Of a DNA stretch of 64,000 nucleotides, positions 17,507-24,758 are shown piece after piece (positions within the stretch are counted from its first letter, which is position 1; each line of letters begins with the position of its first letter). A program made the translations under genes and the position numbers. The notes beneath the pieces were generated by a model. The model saw only the letters and a program-made list of their open reading frames with translations, was not told the origin of the DNA and searched no databases. Location: assembly GCA_944350495.1 (NCBI GenBank), contig CALVOZ010000001.1, forward strand, positions 124,001-188,000, in the 5' to 3' direction. The stretch is from an uncultured Bacilli bacterium. Its GTDB lineage: Bacteria > Bacillota_I > Bacilli_A > RF39 > UBA660.

Positions 17507-19321
17507 TTATAAATGGTATCCTACATTCTCTTTTTTACTATCAGTAAAATGCGCTAAAGCTTTATAAGTTTTAGTATTAATAACAATAATAGGAATATCA
17601 AAGTATTCAGCATGTTTAATTGATACATCATTAATAGTATCAAAACATAAAATAGCTTTGGGTAAAACTCTAGTACCATCTTTCTTTTTTCTCCTAATAG
17701 TAATTTCATTATAATCACGATTAATAATGGACTTACGCATTAATTCATCTGGTCCCATTGGACTACTTGTATAAAATAAGGGTCTTGTCTCATCAATTTG
17801 AGGTGGATATATTCCATCCTCAAAACTTAAACTTAAAATATCATCATTTTCAATATCACCAAATACATACATAATATCGGGATTGTTACCAACAAAAGTT
17901 TCAATAAATCTTTGATCAATCATCGATGTAGAGATAACTTCAGATCCTCCATTTAAATCTCTACAGAAATTAGATGGTTCATCGATTGTCAACTTATGAG
18001 CTGGGCGACCATACATATTTTGTGTATGTAATCGTCCACTTTTATGCATAACAGTAATCAAGAATGAGAAAGGTTCTTCATCTTTTAATTCATAAACTTT
18101 TACTTGATGATTATTACCAGCTCTATCTCTAATTAAATGATCTTGTGATTTATTTATAATATTTTCACTTTCATTAAACTTTTTAGTAAATGCTGCTTTA
18201 TATAATTCTTCCATTTCTTTATTAATTTCTTGAATTTCATCTACTAATAATTTTCTTTTATCATCATCTAAATTTTTAACATAATCGTATAACTTCTTTT
18301 GCTGAACTTTACCTAATCTAATAAAATTATTGTAATCTAAACTAACAAGTAAATCCAATGAAGCTGAATGTTTTTGACAAAAATTTTCCCATATAGTATC
18401 ATCATTGACACTATTTTTTAAGTTAAAAAAATAATCAGCATTTAATCGTACTTTAGGTGAAATATAATTACAAATAATATTAATTATTTGAACTGGAGTT
18501 AATTCACTTAACTCAAATAAGCTACAATTATACTCATTTTCTTTAACATTACGGCTAAACTTATAATTATCGCGTAAATGTAAAATATCTCTTATTAAAT
18601 CATAGTTGTTAGCAGTTAATAATTCATTTATAACTTTTTTATCACTTATAGAACTACTTTTAAAATAATAAATAAGTAACCTAGTAAAATCTATCTCTCC
18701 TAAAATGTCTTGAGTTTCAGAAGCAAATAGCTTATCATTAACTTCTTCTTTGAGCATTCCATTTAAGTCATTAACATCAATATTATATTTGCTTAATTTT
18801 TCAACAACAAAGGCAAAGAAATCTAAATTATGGTTTTTAGCAAGCATTAATAAACGTTTTCTTGTTTCCAAATTTCGTTCCATTTTAAATAAGTCACTAG
18901 CATCATACCCCTTAATAACTGCTGGTTCTTGATAATACTTTTGAAAAACAAGTTCTAGGACAAAATCTAAAATATCAACAAATTCCATATTTTCAATTAC
19001 AATAAAATCAACATCTTTAAGCACTTCTAACGAATCATCATCATAACTTTTTACAGTCATAATACAACTTTTTAAATTTGTACTACTTTTCTTAATTCGC
19101 TCATAATTTAAAGGATCAAAATGACCAATAAATATTTCTAAAGCTTTATTATCATCATATATTAACTTTAAATTAGTTAAAAATTCTTTTAATTTATTTA
19201 CATTATCAAGATAATATTGTCCAAAAGAATTATTAGCTAATAATTCTTTCATCAGTCTTTTATCAGTGATATATTCTGCTAAATAAGGATATTTCTTTTT
19301 AAACTTATACTTTTCTAACAT
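17507..19321 (-). CDS. Large cytoplasmic protein of unknown function
   Basis: A 604-residue protein that I do not recognise. No signal peptide or membrane helix is visible. The N-terminal 370 residues are predicted mainly helical, rich in Leu, Lys and Asn, and end in a coiled-coil-like stretch (KKLYDYVKNLDDDKRKLLVDEI). The C-terminal 220 residues look like a compact mixed domain: HKSGRLHTQNMYGRP, FCRDLNGGSEVISTSMID, IMYVFGDIENDDILS, and a final AEYFDIPIIVINTKTY strand-helix. The SEVISTSMID segment loosely recalls the STS motif of ADP-ribosyltransferases, but Arg and Glu partners are not convincing, so I do not assign it. It is a single gene on the minus strand with no clear operon partner; the start (ATG 19321) has weak ribosome-site support. 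Confidence 0.8.
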   Translation of the reverse strand: MLEKYKFKKKYPYLAEYITDKRLMKELLANNSFGQYYLDNVNKLKEFLTNLKLIYDDNKALEIFIGHFDPLNYERIKKSSTNLKSCIMTVKSYDDDSLEVLKDVDFIVIENMEFVDILDFVLELVFQKYYQEPAVIKGYDASDLFKMERNLETRKRLLMLAKNHNLDFFAFVVEKLSKYNIDVNDLNGMLKEEVNDKLFASETQDILGEIDFTRLLIYYFKSSSISDKKVINELLTANNYDLIRDILHLRDNYKFSRNVKENEYNCSLFELSELTPVQIINIICNYISPKVRLNADYFFNLKNSVNDDTIWENFCQKHSASLDLLVSLDYNNFIRLGKVQQKKLYDYVKNLDDDKRKLLVDEIQEINKEMEELYKAAFTKKFNESENIINKSQDHLIRDRAGNNHQVKVYELKDEEPFSFLITVMHKSGRLHTQNMYGRPAHKLTIDEPSNFCRDLNGGSEVISTSMIDQRFIETFVGNNPDIMYVFGDIENDDILSLSFEDGIYPPQIDETRPLFYTSSPMGPDELMRKSIINRDYNEITIRRKKKDGTRVLPKAILCFDTINDVSIKHAEYFDIPIIVINTKTYKALAHFTDSKKENVGYHL

Positions 19322-19385
19322 CCTACCACATCCATTCTAACACCATTGTATTATCTTTATATTTGATTGTCAATATGTTTACTTT

Positions 19386-19697
19386 TTATATACATTCGTT
19401 ATCAATCCAATTTAAATAATTTTGATTGCAGCTTTCCAATTTAAAAACAGCAAATTCAAAACAGTCGTAAGAATGAATCTTTTTTATCTCTTCATAAATA
19501 TTATTAGTTAATTTATATTTAGTCTTCATAAACAATAAGTATTCTTTAGTGCATTCTAATTCATTATTCCAATGCCATGTACTATTACTTTCTACCATTT
19601 GACAACTACTAATCAATTTTTTTGTTAATAAAGTTTTAACTATTAATTCAGCCTCTTCTTTATTATCAATAGCTGTTTCAATCATACAATATTTCAT
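19386..19697 (-). CDS. cutA: CutA-like protein
   Basis: A 103-residue CutA1-family protein, a small trimeric fold related to PII. Family features are the opening MIETAIDNKEEAELIVKTLL, then LISSCQMVE, the STWHWNNELECTKEYLLFMKTK segment (WxWxxxxE...E), and the closing W-rich helix NYLNWI. Members have been linked to divalent-cation tolerance, but the biochemical role remains uncertain. GGTGATGAT precedes ATG. It lies directly downstream of the yolD/polymerase pair on the same strand (gap 11 bases) and may be in the same transcript. Confidence 0.82.
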   Translation of the reverse strand: MKYCMIETAIDNKEEAELIVKTLLTKKLISSCQMVESNSTWHWNNELECTKEYLLFMKTKYKLTNNIYEEIKKIHSYDCFEFAVFKLESCNQNYLNWIDNECI

Positions 19698-19708
19698 ATC
19701 ATCACCAA

Positions 19709-20116
19709 CTATATTATATCATAGTCAATATTTAAAATATCATCAACCCTTATCTTTAAGTTATTATCTAAAACAATATAACCTTCTATTTCTTTAATAT
19801 TTTTTAGACGATTAGTAATATTGTCATACCTACCTCCACTTTTATATTTATCTTTAATGAAGTAAGTAATATTAACTAGTGGTTTATTTTTAATTTTACT
19901 TTTAAGTAACATTAATTTATAGTTTAAATAATCTTTCAAATCATCGTTAACTTCAATTTTTCTATCAGTTAATCTACCTGTTTCTTTAATAGCTTCACTA
20001 TAACCAGCAAGAGCGGCAAAAGGTGCAAATTGAGCTGCTCTATTTTCCATACTCATTTGTTTACGATGGATATTTTTATGATAAGGTAGATTGATAATAT
20101 CATCATATTTTTTCAT
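19709..20116 (-). CDS. YolD-like protein
   Basis: A 135-residue YolD-family protein. It has the family hallmark near the N-terminus: LPYHKNIHRKQMSMENRAAQFAPFAALAGY, then a helix with TGRLTDRKI, and C-terminal strands (NITYFIKDKYKSGGRYD). In Bacilli YolD proteins are encoded next to UvrX/YqjW Y-family polymerases, as here, and are thought to assist them. The first ATG overlaps the polymerase stop codon by four bases (ATGA), with GGAGG inside the polymerase end, so synthesis is coupled. Confidence 0.85.
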   Translation of the reverse strand: MKKYDDIINLPYHKNIHRKQMSMENRAAQFAPFAALAGYSEAIKETGRLTDRKIEVNDDLKDYLNYKLMLLKSKIKNKPLVNITYFIKDKYKSGGRYDNITNRLKNIKEIEGYIVLDNNLKIRVDDILNIDYDII

Positions 20117-21597
20117 GCTCTATGTCCTCCAATTTGCTTATTACGCTCAATAGTTGTCGCTCCTTCTTCTAAATTCATACCTTTTAAAATTGAATTCTTT
20201 CCATACTTGTTTTTAATATTAAGTACCGTTTCTTGTAATTGTCTTTCGCTTTCATCATCATTAGAATCAAAAATCTCATCAACACTAAATAAATCACATT
20301 GCTTATATCTAGGTTTACCTTTAATAGAATCTTCACTAACTACTTTGCTAAAACAAATATTAATCCTTTTAACTATTAAATTTTTATTAATTATCCGCTC
20401 AAATAACTCTAAAGTTTTACCCATAATCAAAGTCACAGAAGAAGTTTTATAATCTAAATTAATTGTCCCATGTGCATGTTTTGGTATCTTTCTTCCATAA
20501 CGATCAAGTGTAATATCCATATCACAATACTTACTATATTTAGAATTAGTTAAACATTCGATATCATAACCAATCGTCATAATAATTTGGTCAGTTACTA
20601 ATTTCTTTTTTACTAGATCTAAAACTAATAAATCAGTCATTTCTTTAACTACAACTTTTGTCTTTTTATAATCATAAGCACAGTGTAAAACTTGACCTGA
20701 TGTGATACTATTGTATGTAGGTTTATAAGCTTTAATCATTTCAATTGTAACTGGTTCATAACCCCAAGCATGATCAATTAATAATTCAGCATTGACACCA
20801 AATAATTTATATAATAATTCTTCATTATTAAGAGAACATAAAGCAATATCCCCCATAGTATAAATATTATGATTTTCTAGCTTTTTACTATAACCAACTC
20901 CTACTCGCCAAAAATCAGTTAATGGTTTATGATCCCATAATAATTTACGATAACTAATTTCATCAATTTCAGCAACTCTAACTCCAAATTCATTAGCTTC
21001 ACATTTTTTTGCCACTATATCCATAGCTATTTTACATAAATATAAATTAGGTCCAATTCCCGCTGTAGCTGTGATACCAGTTGTATCATAAACATCTTTA
21101 ATCATTTTAGTTACTAATTCTTTAGGTGATAACTTATAAGTGTTTAAATAGCTAGTAATATCAATAAATACCTCATCTATCGAATAAACATAGATATCTT
21201 CTTTTGAAACATACTTTAAATAAATATTATATATCTCTGTACTATACTTCATATATAAACTCATTTGTGGTGGTGCAATAATAAAATCTAATTCTAAATT
21301 ATTATTATTTTTTAATTCATGATTAAGATATGATTTGCCACTAAAAATATTATTCTTAGTTTTACTTTTACGCTCTTTATTTATTTCTTTTACTTTCTGT
21401 ATAACTTCAAATAACCTCGCTCTACCAGATATTCCATAACTTTTTAAAGCCGGTGATACTGCAAGGCAAATAGTCTTCTCAGTTCGTGATAAATCAGCTA
21501 CTACTAAATTAGTATCTAACGGTTCCAAATTACGAACCCGACACTCAACTGATGCATAAAAACTTTTTAAATCTATACACATATATGTCTTATTCAT
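20113..21597 (-). CDS. Y-family translesion DNA polymerase (UvrX/YqjW-like)
   Basis: A 494-residue Y-family polymerase that copies damaged DNA. The palm has CIDLKSFYASVECRVR near the N-terminus, with the first catalytic Asp and the steric-gate region, and VYSIDEVFIDITSY with the second Asp-Glu pair. TGITATAGIGPNLYLCKIAMDIVAKK and the helix-hairpin region DFWRVGVGYSKKLENHNI follow. The little-finger domain is the UvrX type. The start is ATG 21597 (MNKTYMC) with AGGTGAT upstream; the frame extends ten residues to 21627, but that would lie upstream of the -10 box. It is the first gene of an operon with yolD. Confidence 0.9.
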   Translation of the reverse strand: MNKTYMCIDLKSFYASVECRVRNLEPLDTNLVVADLSRTEKTICLAVSPALKSYGISGRARLFEVIQKVKEINKERKSKTKNNIFSGKSYLNHELKNNNNLELDFIIAPPQMSLYMKYSTEIYNIYLKYVSKEDIYVYSIDEVFIDITSYLNTYKLSPKELVTKMIKDVYDTTGITATAGIGPNLYLCKIAMDIVAKKCEANEFGVRVAEIDEISYRKLLWDHKPLTDFWRVGVGYSKKLENHNIYTMGDIALCSLNNEELLYKLFGVNAELLIDHAWGYEPVTIEMIKAYKPTYNSITSGQVLHCAYDYKKTKVVVKEMTDLLVLDLVKKKLVTDQIIMTIGYDIECLTNSKYSKYCDMDITLDRYGRKIPKHAHGTINLDYKTSSVTLIMGKTLELFERIINKNLIVKRINICFSKVVSEDSIKGKPRYKQCDLFSVDEIFDSNDDESERQLQETVLNIKNKYGKNSILKGMNLEEGATTIERNKQIGGHRA

Positions 21598-21613
21598 TAT
21601 ATCACCTAAATTA

Positions 21614-21642
21614 ATTATATCATACATTTGTACGGTATGTAA
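21614..21642 (-). promoter_or_regulatory. Polymerase operon promoter with embedded inverted repeat
   Basis: On the minus strand TTACAT (21637-21642) and TATAAT (21614-21619) are 17 bases apart, with a TGn extension before the -10. An inverted repeat CATAC-N9-GTATG (21621-21639) fills the spacer and touches the -35. The site is placed for repression. UvrX-type genes are usually SOS-controlled, but this is not the Bacillus GAAC-N4-GTTC box. Confidence 0.55.
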
Positions 21643-21653
21643 GAGATAAAAAA

Positions 21654-21674
21654 AAAGAAGTTTATTACTTCTTT
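21654..21674 (-). terminator. Terminator of the amidoligase-like gene
   Basis: AAAGAAGT, loop TTATT, ACTTCTTT with a T-rich tract on the minus strand, overlapping the last codons. Confidence 0.75.
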
Positions 21675-22498
21675 AAATATTGATGCATAAAGTTAGTAGT
21701 ATCAAGCGTTCTAGGAAAAATAGCTTGACATAACTTCAACGCTTTATCCGTACTTTCTTTTTCATAAGCTTCTAAAATATATATCTTATTAAATTTATCA
21801 ATATATTCATCTACTTCTTTTTTATCATATTTACCACTAATAACTAATCTTATTAAATAATAAAATGCATTAATATAATTTTGCCAATAAAGTGGATTAT
21901 TACTCATATTAGGAGTCCTAAATTCAATTAAATCACACCCCATTGTTTTAAAAGCAATACCATATCTTTTTTGATTAGAAAACATTTCAATCACTGCTTG
22001 ACTATTTATTTTTAGAACTCCTTTTAACGTTAAAATAATTGGTGAGGCATAAGTATCTAAAGAATCACGATAGCAATTATCTCCTCCCTTTGAAAAGCGA
22101 TAAATAATATCTTCATACATAGCATATAATTTTAAAAATCTAACCCTATCTTCAACGCTAGGCAATAAACTACCATCAAAATTAACTTGAAAACTACACT
22201 TATCATATGAAGCAGTTAAAGATTCTAATAAAAATCCAATCTTCTTCAAAGTAACCCAAGTATATTTAGTATTTTGTAATTTAGGTGTTGCTATTTCTGC
22301 ATTGCAACCTAAAGTTAATGATTTATCCGTTTTTACGTGATAATTACCACCAAATTTCTTTTTAACTAGTCTAGATACTTCATTAAAATCTACTTTATCT
22401 AATTCCATCTCTAAACCAAAATTTATTTGTTCTGGTATTGATAACTTATCACGATATATAAACTCACCATTTTCTAATTGTGACATTATTCTATTCAC
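21665..22498 (-). CDS. Amidoligase-family protein
   Basis: A 277-residue protein resembling the amidoligase family (carboxylate-amine ligase fold of the COOH-NH2 ligases). Visible signatures are FGLEMEL near residue 27, KTDKSLTLGCNAEIATPKL (Asp-x-Ser with an acidic Glu), the VNFDGSLL segment where relatives have HVHVD, and the helix YAMYEDIIYRFSKGGDNCYRDS. These positions hold the metal and ATP ligands in the family. The substrate is unknown; relatives ligate amino acids to peptides, sugars or proteins. Replacement of the family HVH by QVN may affect metal binding. Start GTG 22498 is preceded by GGGGTGAT; an ATG four codons later is the alternative. It stands alone. Confidence 0.6.
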   Translation of the reverse strand: MNRIMSQLENGEFIYRDKLSIPEQINFGLEMELDKVDFNEVSRLVKKKFGGNYHVKTDKSLTLGCNAEIATPKLQNTKYTWVTLKKIGFLLESLTASYDKCSFQVNFDGSLLPSVEDRVRFLKLYAMYEDIIYRFSKGGDNCYRDSLDTYASPIILTLKGVLKINSQAVIEMFSNQKRYGIAFKTMGCDLIEFRTPNMSNNPLYWQNYINAFYYLIRLVISGKYDKKEVDEYIDKFNKIYILEAYEKESTDKALKLCQAIFPRTLDTTNFMHQYLKK

Positions 22499-22534
22499 AG
22501 TATCACCCCTAAAACTGTAATATAGTATAACATA

Positions 22535-22561
22535 AAAGTCTATTACATAGTAATAGACTTT
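22535..22561. terminator. Hairpin downstream of the secreted-protein gene
   Basis: AAAGTCTATTAC, loop ATA, GTAATAGACTTT: a perfect 12-bp stem 140 bases after the 22701 stop. Only a short TTTTA follows on the minus strand, so it could be a weak terminator or a binding site. Confidence 0.45.
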
Positions 22562-22700
22562 CTTATATAATATATTATATATGATTAAATGTTCAACAAT
22601 CGATATTTACACTTTATTTTTTATGTAGTAGAAGTAATTTTTGTGTCATTTTGACTGTTAACATGTTAATCCAAACTTTAACTAGTATATTTAGAATATA

Positions 22701-23444
22701 CTATAAAACTATAGATACGCCACCCATTTGATCATATTTGTTTAACGCATCTCCATAAAAGCAAAATACATTTCCATAACATCCTACACCAAATGTATAT
22801 TGTTGACTAGCAGCTAAGGTTAAATTTTCTTCAGCATGTTGATAACTAGCAAAAACCGCTCCATCTGGTTCAACATAAAATAGTTGATCAATAATTAAAT
22901 CAGTTGCGGTATTGGGCAAATTTACTGAGGCTCCAATCCCATTTGATAACTCGCGCCAATTTTCTGAATATGCAATACCTGCGCTAGATTGAACTCTAGT
23001 CATCTTAACATCAGAGTTTAAAGAAGTACTGTTAAATCGAGCCCCGATAACATCGTAACTTCTAGTTTGTGGATTAACAGCCCATACAAGAGTTGTTAAA
23101 ATAGTACATCTACTAGTTCCACAACTTTTAATAATCGTAATTCTTCTAGTTCCGTTAAAGTAATTGGTACTTCTTGTTATATCTGGCCTTTCCTCATATG
23201 TATTCATACCCAAGGTATTACCTTCTTCAAATAATTCTTTAATAAAGTCATATTGTTCTTCAGTCATATTATCAAAATATTCTTGGCCGTATGCTTCAAC
23301 AATGATATCATGAGCATCTTGTGATACAACAATACCATTATTATTTTCATATGTTTGATCTGCTACTGCCCCAACTGTGGGAATATATAATAGACAACTA
23401 ATAACTAATATCACTATTGCCATGGAATATTTTCTACTCTTCAT
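22701..23444 (-). CDS. Secreted protein of unknown function
   Basis: A 247-residue exported protein. The N-terminus is a standard signal peptide: KSRKY, then SMAIVILVISCLLYIPTV and a likely cleavage after GAVA. The mature part begins acidic (YENNNGIVVSQDAHDIIVEAYGQEYFDNM) and continues as a beta-rich domain. Two Cys pairs (SCGTSRC and GCYGNVFC) suggest disulfides outside the cell. I do not recognise a family. The start is ATG 23444 with GGGAGATGAT upstream; an open frame to 23468 lacks a ribosome site. It lies directly downstream, on the same strand, of the membrane-bound XRE regulator, which may sense or control it. Confidence 0.75.
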   Translation of the reverse strand: MKSRKYSMAIVILVISCLLYIPTVGAVADQTYENNNGIVVSQDAHDIIVEAYGQEYFDNMTEEQYDFIKELFEEGNTLGMNTYEERPDITRSTNYFNGTRRITIIKSCGTSRCTILTTLVWAVNPQTRSYDVIGARFNSTSLNSDVKMTRVQSSAGIAYSENWRELSNGIGASVNLPNTATDLIIDQLFYVEPDGAVFASYQHAEENLTLAASQQYTFGVGCYGNVFCFYGDALNKYDQMGGVSIVL

Positions 23445-23496
23445 AAACATCATCTCCCTTTTTTTCAATCTTAACTGTTCACAGTAAAAAAGTAAA

Positions 23497-23511
23497 GGGC
23501 GAATTTAGCCC
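23497..23511 (-). terminator. Second hairpin after the XRE membrane gene
   Basis: GGGC-GAATTTA-GCCC, followed on the minus strand by TTTACTTTTTT, between the regulator and the secreted-protein gene. Confidence 0.5.
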
Positions 23512-23534
23512 ATTTTCAAAAATCAATAAAAAAA

Positions 23535-23550
23535 TAGAATCTTTATTCTA
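23535..23550 (-). terminator. Terminator of the XRE membrane gene
   Basis: TAGAAT, loop CTTT, ATTCTA, with seven T following on the minus strand; overlaps the stop codon. Confidence 0.7.
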
Positions 23551-24643
23551 CTTTTTCAAAATCAATCTTATTAATATAATCATCAATAAAATGATTAATG
23601 GCTTCCATATCACAAGAATCAGAAGTACATATATTTTCAGCTAAAGCATATCTTTCTACAACGTCGTCCGCTCTATGAAAAAAAATATCATTAGGATAAA
23701 CATATTCAAACTTATATGTTTTGTTATCTTTTATTTTTTTTACGACATATAAATTAGCATTATAATAATACTCTTCTCTGATTTTTTCCCCATCTTTATC
23801 GCTATCTAAATAATACATTTCATGTTTTTTATCCAATTCAAAATTTTCAATAAAATATTTTGGAACGGTATTTTTTATTTTTGCTTCTTCTACTTCTAAA
23901 TTATTTATATTAGGCTTAGCATAAAAATTATCATTAGTGAAGTCTTTATAAGAGTGTAAAGAAATTATCTCAGTTTTATTACTATCATAAGTAATTTCTA
24001 ATTTTAAATTATTTTTTATATAATTAAAATCTTTATAATTAAAAATTGAGGTCTCACTTTTAAAAACATTAATTGTTAATCTCAGATACTTTTCATCAGA
24101 ATAGATAATATGTTCTACGCCATCCTTGTTATAATAAAGTTTAACTTTATTAATTTCGGAATTATTTAAAATTTCAATATTACCTAACAAGATATAAACT
24201 TTCTCACGTGAACTAACTATTACCCCATCATATATTGCAAAGTTTTCACTTTCGCCAGATAAAGTATATACCTTAATAGAATTATAATTATTTATAAAAT
24301 AACTAATAAAGAAGATTAATGATAACGTAAGTATCATAATTCCACTTAAAACAACTACCTTTCTAATTTTTTTATTGCTTTCTTTAATGATTGTAATTGG
24401 AATTTCATTTAATTGATCTTTATTCTTTTTAGTCTTAACTTCACCTAGTAATATTTCACTGATTGAAACATCAAATAATTTACTTAAACTGACTAAGGCT
24501 TCATGTTTTGGAATATATACTCCACGTTCCCATTTAGATACAACTGATCTATCAATATATAATGTATTAGCTAAATCTTCTTGAGTCATATTACGTTCTT
24601 TTCTAAGTTTAGCAATAAACTGACCTATCTTTTTCTCATCCAT
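23543..24643 (-). CDS. Membrane-anchored XRE-family regulator
   Basis: A 366-residue protein with an N-terminal XRE HTH (residues about 6-62: IGQFIAKLRKERNMTQEDLANTLYIDRSVVSKWERG, then LSKLFDVSISEILLGE), a linker, one membrane helix at about 94-114 (VVVLSGIMILTLSLIFFISYF) and a 250-residue domain predicted outside the cell. This one-component layout suggests that an external or membrane signal is passed to DNA binding. The outer domain is not recognised; a CTSDSC motif near the C-terminus could form a disulfide or metal site. GGTGGTAC precedes the ATG. The downstream secreted gene is a plausible partner. Confidence 0.8.
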   Translation of the reverse strand: MDEKKIGQFIAKLRKERNMTQEDLANTLYIDRSVVSKWERGVYIPKHEALVSLSKLFDVSISEILLGEVKTKKNKDQLNEIPITIIKESNKKIRKVVVLSGIMILTLSLIFFISYFINNYNSIKVYTLSGESENFAIYDGVIVSSREKVYILLGNIEILNNSEINKVKLYYNKDGVEHIIYSDEKYLRLTINVFKSETSIFNYKDFNYIKNNLKLEITYDSNKTEIISLHSYKDFTNDNFYAKPNINNLEVEEAKIKNTVPKYFIENFELDKKHEMYYLDSDKDGEKIREEYYYNANLYVVKKIKDNKTYKFEYVYPNDIFFHRADDVVERYALAENICTSDSCDMEAINHFIDDYINKIDFEKVE

Positions 24644-24711
24644 AGTACCACCTTACTTCCTAAATAATTATAATACTTTTAAAAAGATTTAACTAATAGT
24701 TATATAACCAA

Positions 24712-24740
24712 AAGACACTAGTATTTTATACTAGTGTCTT
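24712..24740. terminator. Terminator after the second P-type ATPase
   Basis: AAGACACTAGTA, loop TTTTA, TACTAGTGTCTT: a perfect 12-bp stem, with TTTTGG on the minus strand and ACTTTTTT on the plus strand. Confidence 0.7.
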
Positions 24741-24758
24741 ACTTTTTTGGTATTTTTA

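Noticed and set aside
24712..24740. Operator for the XRE membrane regulator
   Set aside because: It lies between that gene's start and the downstream end of the ATPase gene, and a T-tract follows on each side; terminator fits better.
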